In this document: positions 9,656 to 18,947 of the stretch, piece after piece
Numbering within the stretch: position 1 is the stretch's first letter
Layout: every line of letters starts with the position of its first letter
DNA from: Lactobacillus delbrueckii subsp. delbrueckii DSM 20074 = JCM 1012
GTDB taxonomy: Bacteria; Bacillota; Bacilli; Lactobacillales; Lactobacillaceae
Length of the DNA stretch: 43,550 nt
Assembly: GCF_001433875.1 (NCBI RefSeq)
Contig: NZ_AZCR01000007.1
Span: 1 to 43,550 of the forward strand
Direction of reading: 5' to 3'
Position numbers and translations under genes: made by a program
Notes under the pieces: generated by a model
Told to the model about the DNA's origin: nothing
Databases searched by the model: none
Seen by the model: only the letters and a program-made list of their open reading frames with translations

Positions 9656-10326
9656 TACTTCTTACCTCCCTTTGAACGCTTTGCAGGTTGATTCTTGCGA
9701 CCTGGCAAAATTTCGCCACGGTTGATCCAAACCTTAACACCGATTTCGCCGTAGGTAGTAAATGCGTTTACCCATGCGTAGTCGATGTCAGCTCTTAAAG
9801 TATGAAGTGGAACACTGCCTTCAGTGTGCCATTCACGGCGAGCTATGTCAGCACCGTTCAAACGGCCTGCAGTTTGTACCTTGATACCCTTGGCGCCGGC
9901 ACGCATTGAACGTTGTGCAGCTTGACGGCTGGCACGACGGAAAGCGATACGAGCTTCAAGTTGACGAGCGATGCCGTCAGCAACAAGCTTAGCGTCGAGA
10001 TCAGGCTTCTTGATTTCAACAATGTTAATATGAACTTGCTTGTTAGTCAAAGCGTTGATTTCCTTGTTCAAGGTTTCAACTTCAGCGCCGCCCTTACCGA
10101 TAACCATACCTGGACGAGCAGTGTGGATAGCAATGTTTACACGGTTAGCAGCACGTTCAATTTCAACGGTAGATACGGAGGCATCCTTCAACTTTTCATC
10201 GAGGAACTTTCTGATCCGAAGGTCTTCGTTTAAAGTTTCCTTGTAGCCTCTAGCAGCGTACCATTTAGCTTCCCAGTCGCGGTTAACACCAAGACGGAAA
10301 CCAATTGGGTTAATCTTTGAACCCAT
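9655..10326 (-). CDS. rpsC: 30S ribosomal protein S3
   Basis: A 223-residue mRNA-entry-channel protein. It has an N-terminal KH domain with [12 protein letters not shown] and a C-terminal domain with [13 protein letters not shown]. The stop overlaps the rplP start, indicating coupled translation. Confidence 0.97.
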   Translation of the reverse strand: MGSKINPIGFRLGVNRDWEAKWYAARGYKETLNEDLRIRKFLDEKLKDASVSTVEIERAANRVNIAIHTARPGMVIGKGGAEVETLNKEINALTNKQVHINIVEIKKPDLDAKLVADGIARQLEARIAFRRASRQAAQRSMRAGAKGIKVQTAGRLNGADIARREWHTEGSVPLHTLRADIDYAWVNAFTTYGEIGVKVWINRGEILPGRKNQPAKRSKGGKK

Positions 10327-10339
10327 TCAAATACCTCCC

Positions 10340-10693
10340 TTAATCGTTCAATTCTGAAACAACAACAACTACGTGGCTAGTTCTCTTCATGATTGGAGAA
10401 GCTGAACCCTTGGCACGTGGACGGAATCTCTTCAAAGTAGCACCTTCGTTAACATATGCTTCTGATACGTAAAGGTTTGCACTTTCAAGATCATAGTTGT
10501 GTTCTGCGTTAGCAACTGCTGAACGCAAAACCTTTTCAACGATTGGGGAAGCAGCTTTTGGCGTAAACTTCAAAATTGCCAATGCTTCAGCAACGCTCTT
10601 ACCCCGGATCAAGTCTACAACGAGACGAGCTTTTCTTGGGGCGATACGAACAGTTCTTGCTTCAGCTCTAGCTGAACTAATTTGTTCTGCCAT
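10340..10693 (-). CDS. rplV: 50S ribosomal protein L22
   Basis: A 117-residue protein whose beta-hairpin lines the exit tunnel. The signature [20 protein letters not shown] is clear. The hairpin tip, where macrolide-resistance changes arise in other species, shows no obvious insertion or deletion. Confidence 0.97.
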   Translation of the reverse strand: MAEQISSARAEARTVRIAPRKARLVVDLIRGKSVAEALAILKFTPKAASPIVEKVLRSAVANAEHNYDLESANLYVSEAYVNEGATLKRFRPRAKGSASPIMKRTSHVVVVVSELND

Positions 10694-10714
10694 TTAATTG
10701 TTTCTCCTTCCTTA

Positions 10715-10990
10715 TTACTTGGATGCCTTGTCGTCAGCCTTGTGGCCGCGGAAGGTTCTAGTAGGCACGAATTCACCCAGCTTGTGACCAACCATGTCTT
10801 CAGTTACGAAAACTGGAACGTGCTTTCTACCGTCGTAAACAGCGATAGTCAACCCCACGAAAGAAGGGAAAATAGTTGAACGACGTGACCAAGTCTTGAT
10901 AACTTGCTTCTTTTCCGCGGCTTGTTGCTCTTCAACCTTCTTCAAAAGATGGGCATCTGCAAAAGGACCCTTTTTAATACTACGGCTCAT
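10715..10990 (-). CDS. rpsS: 30S ribosomal protein S19
   Basis: A 91-residue protein of the small-subunit head. It begins [18 protein letters not shown] and carries [15 protein letters not shown] near the end. It is flanked by rplB and rplV as in other S10 operons. Confidence 0.97.
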   Translation of the reverse strand: MSRSIKKGPFADAHLLKKVEEQQAAEKKQVIKTWSRRSTIFPSFVGLTIAVYDGRKHVPVFVTEDMVGHKLGEFVPTRTFRGHKADDKASK

Positions 10991-11007
10991 TTAATTACCC
11001 CCTTCTC

Positions 11008-11844
11008 TTACTTACGACCCTTACGGTGACGGATGATTAACTTTTCACTAGCTTTCTTGCTGTCTCTAGTCTTAATACCACGTGACTTCTTGCCCCATGG
11101 AGTCATTGGCTGTGGACGGCCGACAGGTGCCTTACCTTCACCACCACCGTGTGGGTGATCGTTAGGGTTCATTACAGAACCACGGGATTGTGGGCGCTTG
11201 CCCATCCAACGTGAACGACCAGCCTTACCGATGTTGATCAGTGAGTGTTGTTCGTTACCGACAGCACCGATAGTAGCGCGGCATTCTGAAAGGATTTCAC
11301 GAACTTCGCCGGATTGCAGACGAACTTGAGTGTACTTGCCGTCAACACCCAAAACTTGAGCTGAAGTACCAGCACTACGTGCGATTTGGCCACCCTTGCC
11401 CGGCTTAAGTTCGATGTTGTGAACTTCAGTACCAGTTGGGATATTCTTCAGTGGCAATGCGTTACCAACCTTGATATCGGCATCTGCGCCTGATTCTACC
11501 CATGAACCTACAGTCAAGCCCTTAGGAGCCAAGATGTAAGCCTTAGTACCATCAGTGTAGTGCAACAAGGCTATGTTTGCTGAACGATTTGGATCGTATT
11601 CGATTGCGACAATCTTAGCCTTAACGTTGTCCTTAGTACGCTTGAAATCGATGATACGGTATTGTTGCTTGTGACCGCCACCACGGTGTCTTACAGTAAT
11701 GCGACCGTATGAGTTACGACCTGCAGTCTTTGACTTAGAAGCAAGCAAAGTCTTTTCAGGCTTTGACTTAGTGATTTCTGCAAAGTCAGAAGAAGTCATA
11801 TTACGACGACCGTTTGATGTTGGCTTGTAAACTTTAATAGCCAA
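11008..11844 (-). CDS. rplB: 50S ribosomal protein L2
   Basis: A 278-residue primary 23S-binding protein important for subunit association and the peptidyl-transferase region. It starts [17 protein letters not shown]. The C-terminal part contains [14 protein letters not shown] with the conserved histidine region. Length and order are normal. Confidence 0.98.
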   Translation of the reverse strand: MAIKVYKPTSNGRRNMTSSDFAEITKSKPEKTLLASKSKTAGRNSYGRITVRHRGGGHKQQYRIIDFKRTKDNVKAKIVAIEYDPNRSANIALLHYTDGTKAYILAPKGLTVGSWVESGADADIKVGNALPLKNIPTGTEVHNIELKPGKGGQIARSAGTSAQVLGVDGKYTQVRLQSGEVREILSECRATIGAVGNEQHSLINIGKAGRSRWMGKRPQSRGSVMNPNDHPHGGGEGKAPVGRPQPMTPWGKKSRGIKTRDSKKASEKLIIRHRKGRK

Positions 11845-11869
11845 TTGACTGACCTCCTAATTACTTGAT

Positions 11870-12166
11870 TTATTCGTTGTTTTCGTCTTTGAAAATCTTG
11901 ATGTCGTTTGAATCTTCAGTTAAAGCAACGATTGCCTTTCTGCGACGGGCAGTCTTGCCAGTGTAGCGGCCTACGCGCTTTTCCTTGCCGCGAACATTCA
12001 TGATGTTCACGCTCTTAACCTTAACATCGAAGATTTCTTCAATAGCGTCGCGAACTTGAAGCTTGGTAGCAGTTAAGGCCACGTCGAAAGTGTACTTCTT
12101 GCTGTCCATCAAGTCGGCTGACTTTTCAGTGATAACAGGTCTTAAGATAATGTCACGTGCGTCCAT
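11870..12166 (-). CDS. rplW: 50S ribosomal protein L23
   Basis: A 98-residue exit-tunnel protein, contact site for trigger factor and SRP. It starts [16 protein letters not shown], the L23 signature. Its start overlaps the rplD stop in TAATG, so it is probably translated by coupling to L4. Confidence 0.97.
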   Translation of the reverse strand: MDARDIILRPVITEKSADLMDSKKYTFDVALTATKLQVRDAIEEIFDVKVKSVNIMNVRGKEKRVGRYTGKTARRRKAIVALTEDSNDIKIFKDENNE

Positions 12167-12783
12167 TAAGCCAATACCTCCTCAATCTTCTTAACGTCGT
12201 CTTGAGTCAAAACGAGCTTGTCGTAGTTAACGGCGTCTTCAACGTTCAAGCCGTTAACTGGAACAACCTTAACCTTTGGCAGGTTCTTGGCTGAAAGTTG
12301 TACGTTCTTGTCGTCTGAAACAACCAGAACCTTGCCTTCAAGCTTCAAGCCGTTCAAGATTGCAACGAAGTCCTTAGTCTTAGGAGCGTCCAGAGTCAGC
12401 TTGTCCAGAACTACCAAGTTTTGGTCAAGGAGCTTTTGTGACAAGACAGACTTGATAGCCAGCCGGCGTTGCTTTCTTGGCATGCTGTAAGCGTAGGAAC
12501 GTGGAGTAGGCCCAAAGACAACACCACCGCCGCGCCATTGCGGAGCACGGATTGAACCTTGGCGAGCACGACCAGTACCCTTTTGTCTCCAAGGCTTCTT
12601 ACCACCACCGCGAACGGCAGATCTGTTCTTCACCTTAGAGGTACCCTGACGCTTGCCAGCTCTTTGTCTGATGATTGCATCAAAGACAACAGCTTCGTTT
12701 GGTTCGACGCTAAACACGTTATCGTTTAAAGTTACTTCACCAGCGTTGTTGCCGTTTTGATCCATAAGTTTGAAATTAGCCAT
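12166..12783 (-). CDS. rplD: 50S ribosomal protein L4
   Basis: A 205-residue protein whose long basic loop ([19 protein letters not shown]) reaches into the exit tunnel. In E. coli L4 represses the S10 operon by acting on its leader; whether the leader found here responds to L4 is unknown. It is followed by an overlapping rplW. Confidence 0.97.
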   Translation of the reverse strand: MANFKLMDQNGNNAGEVTLNDNVFSVEPNEAVVFDAIIRQRAGKRQGTSKVKNRSAVRGGGKKPWRQKGTGRARQGSIRAPQWRGGGVVFGPTPRSYAYSMPRKQRRLAIKSVLSQKLLDQNLVVLDKLTLDAPKTKDFVAILNGLKLEGKVLVVSDDKNVQLSAKNLPKVKVVPVNGLNVEDAVNYDKLVLTQDDVKKIEEVLA

Positions 12784-12797
12784 TTGAGTCCTCCTTC

Positions 12798-13427
12798 CTA
12801 CTTGCTAGCCTTTGCAGATGACTTAACAACGATCAATGAGTTCTTGGCACCTGGCACGTTACCCTTGATCATCAAAACATTCTTGTCTGCAACAACTTTT
12901 TCTACTACTAAGTTTTCAATAGTAACAGTCTTCACACCCATGTGACCTGGCAACTTCTTGCCCTTTGGCACGCGGTTGATGATTGAACCCATTGAACCCG
13001 GAATTCTGTGGTAACGGGAACCGTGAGTTTCAGGACCACGTGATTGGTGGTGGCGCTTGATGTTACCTTGGTAGCCATGACCTCTTGAAGTACCAGTAAC
13101 GTTGACAACGTCACCTTCCTTGAACGTCTCCACGGTAACTTCTGAGCCGACTTCGTAGTCACTAAGCTCTACTCCGCGGAGTTCACGAATGAAGCGCTTA
13201 GGTGAAGTCTTTGCCTTATCAGCATGACCCTTTTCTGGCTTGTTGCTCAAAACTTCACGCTTGTCTTGGTAGCCCAATTGTACAGCTTCGTAACCGTCGT
13301 TTTCTACAGTCTTAACTTGCATAACAACGTTTGGAGTTGCTTCAATAACAGTTACTGGCACAAGAACACCATCTTTAGTGAAGATTTGAGTCATGCCAAC
13401 TTTTCTTCCTAAGATTCCTTTGGTCAT
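12798..13427 (-). CDS. rplC: 50S ribosomal protein L3
   Basis: A 209-residue protein that initiates large-subunit assembly. It begins [20 protein letters not shown] and contains the [13 protein letters not shown] loop close to the peptidyl-transferase centre. It is the second gene of the S10 operon. Confidence 0.97.
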   Translation of the reverse strand: MTKGILGRKVGMTQIFTKDGVLVPVTVIEATPNVVMQVKTVENDGYEAVQLGYQDKREVLSNKPEKGHADKAKTSPKRFIRELRGVELSDYEVGSEVTVETFKEGDVVNVTGTSRGHGYQGNIKRHHQSRGPETHGSRYHRIPGSMGSIINRVPKGKKLPGHMGVKTVTIENLVVEKVVADKNVLMIKGNVPGAKNSLIVVKSSAKASK

Positions 13428-13452
13428 GATTACACCTCTTTCTATCTAAAAA

Positions 13453-13761
13453 TTAAAGCTTGATTTCGATGTCTACGCCGCTTGGCAGATCGAGCTTCAT
13501 CAATGAGTCAACCGTCTTAGGGGTTGGGTTCAAGATGTCGATCAGGCGCTTGTGGGTCCGCATTTCGAATTGTTCACGTGAGTCCTTATTCTTGTGTGGT
13601 GAACGCAGAACAGTGAACAAAGTTCTTTCAGTTGGAAGCGGAACTGGACCTGAGATTTCAGCACCAGTTCTCTTCGCAGTGCCCACAATCTTAGCAGCTG
13701 ATTCATCAAGAATGCTATGTTCGTAAGACTTTAGTCTAATACGAATCTTTTCATTTGCCAT
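13453..13761 (-). CDS. rpsJ: 30S ribosomal protein S10
   Basis: A 102-residue protein of the small-subunit head, also NusE in transcription antitermination. It starts [19 protein letters not shown] and contains [16 protein letters not shown]. The GGAGG site is 8 nt upstream. It heads the S10-spc-alpha supercluster with its own promoter and leader. The [14 protein letters not shown] region, site of tetracycline/tigecycline changes in other species, looks ordinary. Confidence 0.97.
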   Translation of the reverse strand: MANEKIRIRLKSYEHSILDESAAKIVGTAKRTGAEISGPVPLPTERTLFTVLRSPHKNKDSREQFEMRTHKRLIDILNPTPKTVDSLMKLDLPSGVDIEIKL

Positions 13762-13917
13762 CTAATTACCTCCTATACGTCTTCTTTAAAAGATGACTAG
13801 CTCGGCGAAAATTCCCTGCACAACCACTGTGGCAATGCAGCCTAGTGTGCCGCAACCTTCCGCGTCTAAGCTAACTACAATTTGTACTCAGAGGGCATTT
13901 TCCCTCTCAAAAGCACT
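13762..13917 (-). promoter_or_regulatory. 5' leader of the S10 operon with hairpins
   Basis: About 155 nt of untranslated leader lies between the likely transcription start and rpsJ. Two hairpins are visible: AGAGGG/CCCTCT (13890-13907), and CTGCA/TGCAG (13816-13840) enclosing CCAC/GTGG. No T run follows either, so they are not intrinsic terminators. S10 leaders carry ribosomal-protein feedback elements in other bacteria; I infer a similar role but recognise no known consensus. The rest of the gap to fusA (13953-14076) is A/T-rich with no gene. Confidence 0.5.
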
Positions 13918-13923
13918 TCATCT

Positions 13924-13952
13924 AGTATAAGGCCTTAAGCCTTAAATAGCAA
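13924..13952 (-). promoter_or_regulatory. Promoter of the S10-spc-alpha operon
   Basis: On the minus strand: TTGCTA (13947-13952), a 17-nt spacer, TATACT (13924-13929). The spacer contains the palindrome AAGGCCTT next to a second AAGGCTT copy, which may be coincidental. It lies 160 nt upstream of rpsJ and downstream of the fusA terminator, so the str and S10 clusters are separate units. Confidence 0.75.
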
Positions 13953-14076
13953 GGGTTTAGCCCTGTTTTTTTCGAAAAAGTTTCCTGGAATTCCTTTCCC
14001 TTGGTAGAGAAATTTTTCTTTCCTTTTTAACATATTTATATTTCCAGAAGCCAGTTTTTTCTTAAAAAATATAAAA

Positions 14077-14113
14077 AATCCTAGCAAGGACAAGTAATGT
14101 CTTTACTAGGATT
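14077..14113 (-). terminator. Strong terminator after fusA
   Basis: On the minus strand AATCCTAG/CTAGGATT closes an inner stem of AAAGACA/TGTCCTT, followed by TTTTTATATTTTTT. It would end the rpsL-rpsG-fusA transcript. A smaller CCTAG/CTAGG hairpin (14136-14151) lies right after the fusA stop and could pair with this one in alternative ways. Confidence 0.85.
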
Positions 14114-14156
14114 TCTGTTTTGGTCTAAATCAAGGCCTAGATCATGCTAGGAAGCA

Positions 14157-16241
14157 TTAAGCATTGCCGCCGCGCTTCTTGATGATTTCAGCTTGGATTG
14201 ACTTAGGACATGGTGAGTAGTGGTCCATAACCATCGTGAAGGTACCACGGCCTTGAGTAGATGAACGCAGGGTAGTTGCGTAACCAAACATTTCTGACAA
14301 TGGAACCATCGCGTTGATGACCTTGGCACCTGCTCGGTCTTCCATACCTTCCATTTGGCCACGACGAGCAGTGATTGAGCCCATAACGTCACCAAGGTAT
14401 TCTTCTGGAGCGATGACTTGAACCTTCATGATTGGTTCAAGGATAACAGCGCCAGCCTTTGAAGCAGCGTTCTTCAAAGCCAATGATGCGGCAACCTTGA
14501 AGGCAGCTTCACTTGAGTCAACTTCGTGGTATGAACCGTCGTACAGCTTAGCCTTAACGTCGATTAACGGGTAGCCAGCCAGAACACCGTTCTTCATGGC
14601 TTCTTGCAAACCAGCGTCAACTGCTGGGATGTACTCACGAGGAACTACACCACCGACAATGGCGTCTTCGAATTCGTAGCCCTTGCCTTCGTTTGGAGTA
14701 AATTCGATCCAAACGTCACCGTATTGACCCTTACCACCAGACTGACGAACAAACTTACCTTGAGCTCGAGTCGGTACAGTGAAGGTTTCACGGTAGGCAA
14801 CTTGTGGTTCACCGATGGTTGCTTCAACGTTGAATTCACGCTTCATACGTTCAACCATGATGTCCAGGTGAAGTTCACCCATCCCGGAGATCAAAGTTTC
14901 ACCAGTTTCTGGGTTAGTTTCAGCCCGGAAAGTTGGGTCTTCTTCAGTCAGCTTTTGCAAAGCTACATCCATCTTGTCCCGGTCAGCCTTTGACTTAGGT
15001 TCAACTGAAACTTGGATAACTGGAGCTGGGATGTCCAGGCTTTCCAGAATCAATGGGTGAGCTGGGTCAGTCAAAGAGTCACCAGTAGTAGTGTCCTTCA
15101 AACCGATGGCACCAGCGATGTCACCTGAGAAGACTTCTTGGATTTCAGTACGTGAGTTGGCGTGCATTTGCAGCAAACGACCAACACGCTCACGTTGGTT
15201 CTTTGAAGCGTTCAAAACGTAAGAACCTGATTCCAATGAACCAGTGTAGACACGGATGAAAGTTAAACGACCAACGAATGGATCAGTGGCGATCTTGAAG
15301 GCCAAAGCTGCAAATGGCTTGTTGTCGTCAGCCAGCAATTCAACTTCGTTGCCTTCCTTGTCGTGGGCGATGTAAGGCTTAACGTCAAGTGGTGATGGCA
15401 GGTAGTCAACAACACCGTCAAGCATCATTTGCACACCCTTGTTCTTGAAGGCTGAACCAGCAAATACTGGGAAGGCCTTCAAGTCCAAAGTTGCCCGGCG
15501 CAAGGCCGCCTTAAGTTCTTCGTTGGAGATTTCTTCACCGCCAAGGAACTTTTCCATAATGTCGTCGTCAACTTCAGCGATCTTTTCGATCATTTCTTCA
15601 CGACGGCTTTCGGCTTCTTCCTTGTATTCGTCTGGAACTGGAATAGTTTCCCAGTTTGCGCCCAGCTTATCTTCGTCGTAGACGTCGGCAACCATGTCAA
15701 ACAAGTCGATAACGCCTTCGAATTGGTCTTCAGCACCGATAGGCATTTGAACGGCGATAGCGTTAGCGTTCAAACGTTCGTGCAGACTCTTAACTGAGAA
15801 GTCGAAGTTGGCACCGATCTTGTCCATCTTGTTAACGAAGACGATCCGCGGAACACCGTAGTTTTCAGCTTGACGCCAAACGTTTTCAGTTTGTGGTTCA
15901 ACACCTGATTGTGCGTCCAAAACAGTTACGGCACCGTCAAGGACACGCAGGGAACGTTCAACTTCGATAGTGAAGTCGACGTGTCCTGGGGTGTCGATGA
16001 TGTTGATCCGGTGGTCCTTCCATTGCGCAGTAGTGGCTGCGGAAGTGATCGTGATCCCACGTTCCTTTTCTTCTTCCATCCAGTCCATTTGGGAGTCACC
16101 TTCGTGAGTTTCACCAATCTTGTGGATCTTACCAGTGTAGTAAAGGATACGTTCAGTAGTAGTAGTCTTACCGGCGTCGATGTGGGCCATGATACCGATG
16201 TTGCGAGTCTTCTCTAATGAGAATTCACGTTTGTTAGCCAT
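14157..16241 (-). CDS. fusA: Elongation factor G
   Basis: A 694-residue translocase GTPase, also needed with RRF for ribosome recycling. GTPase motifs are clear: [14 protein letters not shown] (G1), DTPGHVDF (G3), NKMDK (G4). Domains II-V follow, with [14 protein letters not shown] marking domain III. It is 33 nt after rpsG. tuf, which follows fusA in many bacteria, is not here; the operon ends at a terminator. Confidence 0.98.
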   Translation of the reverse strand: MANKREFSLEKTRNIGIMAHIDAGKTTTTERILYYTGKIHKIGETHEGDSQMDWMEEEKERGITITSAATTAQWKDHRINIIDTPGHVDFTIEVERSLRVLDGAVTVLDAQSGVEPQTENVWRQAENYGVPRIVFVNKMDKIGANFDFSVKSLHERLNANAIAVQMPIGAEDQFEGVIDLFDMVADVYDEDKLGANWETIPVPDEYKEEAESRREEMIEKIAEVDDDIMEKFLGGEEISNEELKAALRRATLDLKAFPVFAGSAFKNKGVQMMLDGVVDYLPSPLDVKPYIAHDKEGNEVELLADDNKPFAALAFKIATDPFVGRLTFIRVYTGSLESGSYVLNASKNQRERVGRLLQMHANSRTEIQEVFSGDIAGAIGLKDTTTGDSLTDPAHPLILESLDIPAPVIQVSVEPKSKADRDKMDVALQKLTEEDPTFRAETNPETGETLISGMGELHLDIMVERMKREFNVEATIGEPQVAYRETFTVPTRAQGKFVRQSGGKGQYGDVWIEFTPNEGKGYEFEDAIVGGVVPREYIPAVDAGLQEAMKNGVLAGYPLIDVKAKLYDGSYHEVDSSEAAFKVAASLALKNAASKAGAVILEPIMKVQVIAPEEYLGDVMGSITARRGQMEGMEDRAGAKVINAMVPLSEMFGYATTLRSSTQGRGTFTMVMDHYSPCPKSIQAEIIKKRGGNA

Positions 16242-16274
16242 AATTTTCTATCTCCTTAGATAACGAGCACTGGA

Positions 16275-16745
16275 TTAGAAACGGTAGTGAGCGAAGGCAC
16301 GGTTAGCTTCTGCCATACGGTGCACGTCTTCACGCTTCTTAACGGCTGAACCAGTGTTGTTTGAGGCATCGATCAATTCGTTTGCCAGACGTTCATCCAT
16401 AGTGTGTTCGTTACGCAGGCGGGAGTATGAAACCAACCAACGCAATGCCAAAGTAGTTTGTCTTTCTGGACGAACTTCTACAGGAACTTGGTAGTTAGAA
16501 CCACCGATACGGCGAGCCTTAACTTCCAAAACTGGCTTAACGTTGTTCATGGCTTCTTCAAAGACGTCCATTGGTTCCTTGCCAGTCTTGTCCTTGATGA
16601 TGTCAAAAGCATCGTACAAGATTGATGAAGCTTGAGCTCTCTTACCATCCTTCATCAAGTGGTTGATCAGCTTAGTAACCAGCTTTGAGTTGTAAACTGG
16701 ATCTGCTAAAACGTCTCTCTTTGAAACATGACCTTTTCTTGGCAT
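16275..16745 (-). CDS. rpsG: 30S ribosomal protein S7
   Basis: A 156-residue primary 16S-binding protein that nucleates head assembly and sits at the E site. It begins [20 protein letters not shown], and the signature [16 protein letters not shown] is present. It lies between rpsL and fusA. Confidence 0.98.
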   Translation of the reverse strand: MPRKGHVSKRDVLADPVYNSKLVTKLINHLMKDGKRAQASSILYDAFDIIKDKTGKEPMDVFEEAMNNVKPVLEVKARRIGGSNYQVPVEVRPERQTTLALRWLVSYSRLRNEHTMDERLANELIDASNNTGSAVKKREDVHRMAEANRAFAHYRF

Positions 16746-16760
16746 TATTTAAGTCCTCCT

Positions 16761-17168
16761 TTAACCCTTCTTAGCGCCGTACTTCGAACGAGCTTGCTTT
16801 CTGCCGTCAACACCAGCAGTGTCAAGGGCACCACGAACGATGTGGTAACGTACACCAGGAAGGTCCTTTACACGGCCCCCACGGATCAGTACAACTGAGT
16901 GTTCTTGCAAGTTGTGGCCTTCACCTGGGATGTAGGCAGTAACTTCAGTCAAGTTTGAAAGACGTACACGGGCGTACTTACGCAAAGCTGAGTTAGGCTT
17001 CTTTGGCGTCATAGTACCGACACGAGTCGCAACCCCACGCATTTGTGGTGCTGGGTTGAAGACTTGTTCCTTCTTCATGCTGTTGTAGCTGTAGTTCAAG
17101 GCTGGTGACTTTGACTTAGTAGTCTTTGAGTGACGGCCTTTTCTAACCAATTGATTAATGGTTGGCAT
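16761..17168 (-). CDS. rpsL: 30S ribosomal protein S12
   Basis: A 135-residue decoding-centre protein, longer than the 124-residue E. coli form because of a lactobacillar N-terminal insertion. The key loop reads [11 protein letters not shown] with both lysines intact, and [12 protein letters not shown] is also unchanged, so none of the classic streptomycin-resistance substitutions is seen. It heads the str operon. Confidence 0.98.
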   Translation of the reverse strand: MPTINQLVRKGRHSKTTKSKSPALNYSYNSMKKEQVFNPAPQMRGVATRVGTMTPKKPNSALRKYARVRLSNLTEVTAYIPGEGHNLQEHSVVLIRGGRVKDLPGVRYHIVRGALDTAGVDGRKQARSKYGAKKG

Positions 17169-17263
17169 TAACTAGTTCCTCCTAAATTTATATATCATTT
17201 TGTTCACATATCCGGGAGTTTCTTTTTTGCCTCGCGGAGTAATCTTCAAAACATACATCTGTT

Positions 17264-17292
17264 AGTATACTCCATTTGCCAGCTAATGCAAA
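17264..17292 (-). promoter_or_regulatory. Promoter of the str operon (rpsL)
   Basis: On the minus strand: TTTGCA (17287-17292), 17-nt spacer, TATACT (17264-17269), about 95 nt upstream of the rpsL start. The -35/spacing pattern is the same as the internal infA promoter. The 260-nt rpsL-HAD gap has no gene; it holds this promoter, two overlapping dyads, and presumably the plus-strand promoter for the HAD gene, for which TATAAA at 17403-17408 is only a weak candidate. Confidence 0.7.
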
Positions 17293-17306
17293 GCTTTTTT
17301 CTAGAA

Positions 17307-17335
17307 TTTCCAGCCTGGAAAAAGCTGCGCTTTTT
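17307..17335. repeat. Two overlapping inverted repeats between divergent genes
   Basis: TTTCCAGCCTGGAAA (17307-17321) is a near-perfect dyad, and AAAAAGC/GCTTTTT with a 3-nt loop (17319-17335) overlaps it. They lie about 15 nt upstream of the rpsL -35 box, between rpsL and the divergent HAD gene. They may be an operator or a terminator-like hairpin; there is no other evidence of function. Confidence 0.45.
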
Positions 17336-17428
17336 CACTCGATGGCAGCGTTTTCTATCTATGCTAAGATTGATTTTATGCAAAAAACTAATTTATTGTT
17401 AGTATAAAAGAAAAAATGAAGTAAAAAA

Positions 17429-18238
17429 ATGATCAAATTAATTGCTATCGACACTGACGGTACCCTGCTCAACTCCCAAGGAGAAATCCAGGCCAGTACA
17501 AAGGAAGCCATCTCTAAGGCACTTGACCGCGGCGTTAAAGTCGTTCTCTGTTCCGGCCGGCCAATCGCGGGCCTGGCCCCTTACATGAATGAACTTGGTA
17601 TAAAGGGCGAGGACCAGTATGCCGTAACCTTAAACGGGGCAATCAGCCGCAAGGCCAGCGGGGAAATCATAACCAGCGACTTGATCGCTAATTCAGTTTA
17701 CCGGCAGCTGACCGCCTACGCCCTCTCTTTAAAGCTCCCCTTCAACATCGTGGACTTTGAATCCCGGATCATTACGCCGAACCATGATATCGACCCGATG
17801 GTTTACCAGCAGGCTTACGAAAACCAGGCCGCTCTCTTTGTCAGAAGCGTTGAGGAATTTCCGGAGAAGGGCCAGGCCATTGCCAAGGCCTGCTTTGTCG
17901 GCAGCCAGGAGCTTTTGGACAGAGTAGAAGACCGGGTCAAGGAAGACTGGAGGCAGAACTTCAACGTTCTGCGGACTGACGCCTGCTTCCTTGAACTGCT
18001 CAATCCCAAGGTCAACAAGGGCCAGGGGCTCAAAGAACTCTGCGGCCGGCTGGAAATCGCTCCAGAAGAAGTCATGGCGATCGGCGACGAGAGAAACGAC
18101 TTAGACATGTTTGCTTTTGCCGGCACCAGCGTGGCCATGGGCAACGGCAATGACCTGGTTAAGCAAGCCGCTGACTATGTCACCAGTAGCAATGATGAAG
18201 ACGGGATCACCCAATCTCTGGAGAAATTTGTTTTTTAG
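17429..18238 (+). CDS. Cof-type HAD superfamily phosphatase
   Basis: A 269-residue cytoplasmic phosphatase of the Cof/YidA subfamily. HAD motif I is DTDGTLL, motif II is the serine in VVLCSGRP, and motif III/IV is KGQGLKEL followed by IGDERNDLDMF. The long insert between motifs II and III is the C2-type cap that sets substrate choice. Related enzymes act on sugar phosphates or flavin precursors; the substrate here cannot be told. It stands on the plus strand, divergent from rpsL. No strong ribosome-binding site is seen, only an A-rich stretch. Confidence 0.88.
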   Translation: MIKLIAIDTDGTLLNSQGEIQASTKEAISKALDRGVKVVLCSGRPIAGLAPYMNELGIKGEDQYAVTLNGAISRKASGEIITSDLIANSVYRQLTAYALSLKLPFNIVDFESRIITPNHDIDPMVYQQAYENQAALFVRSVEEFPEKGQAIAKACFVGSQELLDRVEDRVKEDWRQNFNVLRTDACFLELLNPKVNKGQGLKELCGRLEIAPEEVMAIGDERNDLDMFAFAGTSVAMGNGNDLVKQAADYVTSSNDEDGITQSLEKFVF

Positions 18239-18263
18239 CAGGTAATTTTCCCTAAACTGACAA

Positions 18264-18296
18264 TTTTTTGCCTTTTTAAAAAATATTGGCAAAAAA
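18264..18296 (+). other. Hairpin between HAD gene and comC-like gene
   Basis: TTTTTTGCC (18264-18272) is complementary to GGCAAAAAA (18288-18296). There is no T run after the second arm, so it is not a standard terminator on the plus strand. It could reduce readthrough into the next gene or be an mRNA 3' end. Confidence 0.4.
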
Positions 18297-18322
18297 GGTG
18301 TAATAGTAAGTGGAGGGAAAAA

Positions 18323-18883
18323 ATGCTCAGCGAAATGATTTCTTTACTCTGCGGTCTTTTGGCAGCTTTCATCGCCGACCGTTATCGTTATAATACCTTT
18401 CTTGAGTGTAAAAGCTGGCTGGCGGATGATATCCCTTACATCATTCTGGCCGGAAATTTGTTAGTTTATTTAATCTCCAATTCTAGGAGCAGTGCTATTT
18501 CTTTGCTCTTTATAATCAACTTCTTTTTAATGGTTGTCAGCGACCTGCATGAACAGTCTTTTGATACTTGCCTGCTCGTCGTACCGCTATCCACCGGGCT
18601 GATGCATTTTTTCCAGGCACCAAACACGGAAGGCCTGGGGCAGGCTGCAATTTTTCTGGCAGTCCTGGTCTGGCTCGCTTTTACAGGGAAAATGGGCAGC
18701 GGGGACGTTTGGCATTTTTTACTCCTGTCTTTAAATTTTTCATGTCCCGTTGCTATGAAGAGTTTCCTGCTGGCCTCCCTGCTGGCCATCGCCCACGCGC
18801 TTTGGCACAAGCGGCCGGGTAAAGAGCCCTTTGCCTTCCTGCCCTACTTATTCTGGGGCCTCAACCTCCAATTTTTCCTTTAG
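18323..18883 (+). CDS. comC: ComC-like prepilin peptidase (A24 family), reduced form
   Basis: A 186-residue polytopic membrane protein. The two catalytic aspartates of A24 aspartyl peptidases are recognisable: D74 in SDLHEQSFD and D128 in GSGD. ComC cleaves and methylates type-IV-pilin-like competence pseudopilins. The N-terminal region is short, and the paired cysteines of the usual cytoplasmic zinc loop are not present, so methyltransferase activity is doubtful. GGAGGG precedes the ATG. It lies tail-to-tail with rpoC, next to the str genes. Whether competence works cannot be judged here. Confidence 0.75.
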   Translation: MLSEMISLLCGLLAAFIADRYRYNTFLECKSWLADDIPYIILAGNLLVYLISNSRSSAISLLFIINFFLMVVSDLHEQSFDTCLLVVPLSTGLMHFFQAPNTEGLGQAAIFLAVLVWLAFTGKMGSGDVWHFLLLSLNFSCPVAMKSFLLASLLAIAHALWHKRPGKEPFAFLPYLFWGLNLQFFL

Positions 18884-18888
18884 GGTAA

Positions 18889-18929
18889 AAAAAACGTTCG
18901 GATGACTTTGAGCCATTCGAGCGTTTTTT
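18889..18929. terminator. Bidirectional terminator between comC and rpoC
   Basis: A 14-bp stem (two G-T pairs): AAAAAACGTTCGGA with TTCGAGCGTTTTTT, 13-nt loop. A runs on one side and T runs on the other let it work on both strands, ending comC (plus) and rpoBC (minus). Confidence 0.9.
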
Positions 18930-18947
18930 CTTGTTAATTAAACTGGA

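Noticed and set aside
18568-18822. Overlapping 84-codon frame inside the comC-like gene
   Set aside because: Same strand but another frame, arginine- and alanine-rich, and no ribosome-binding site; the membrane-protein frame is better supported.
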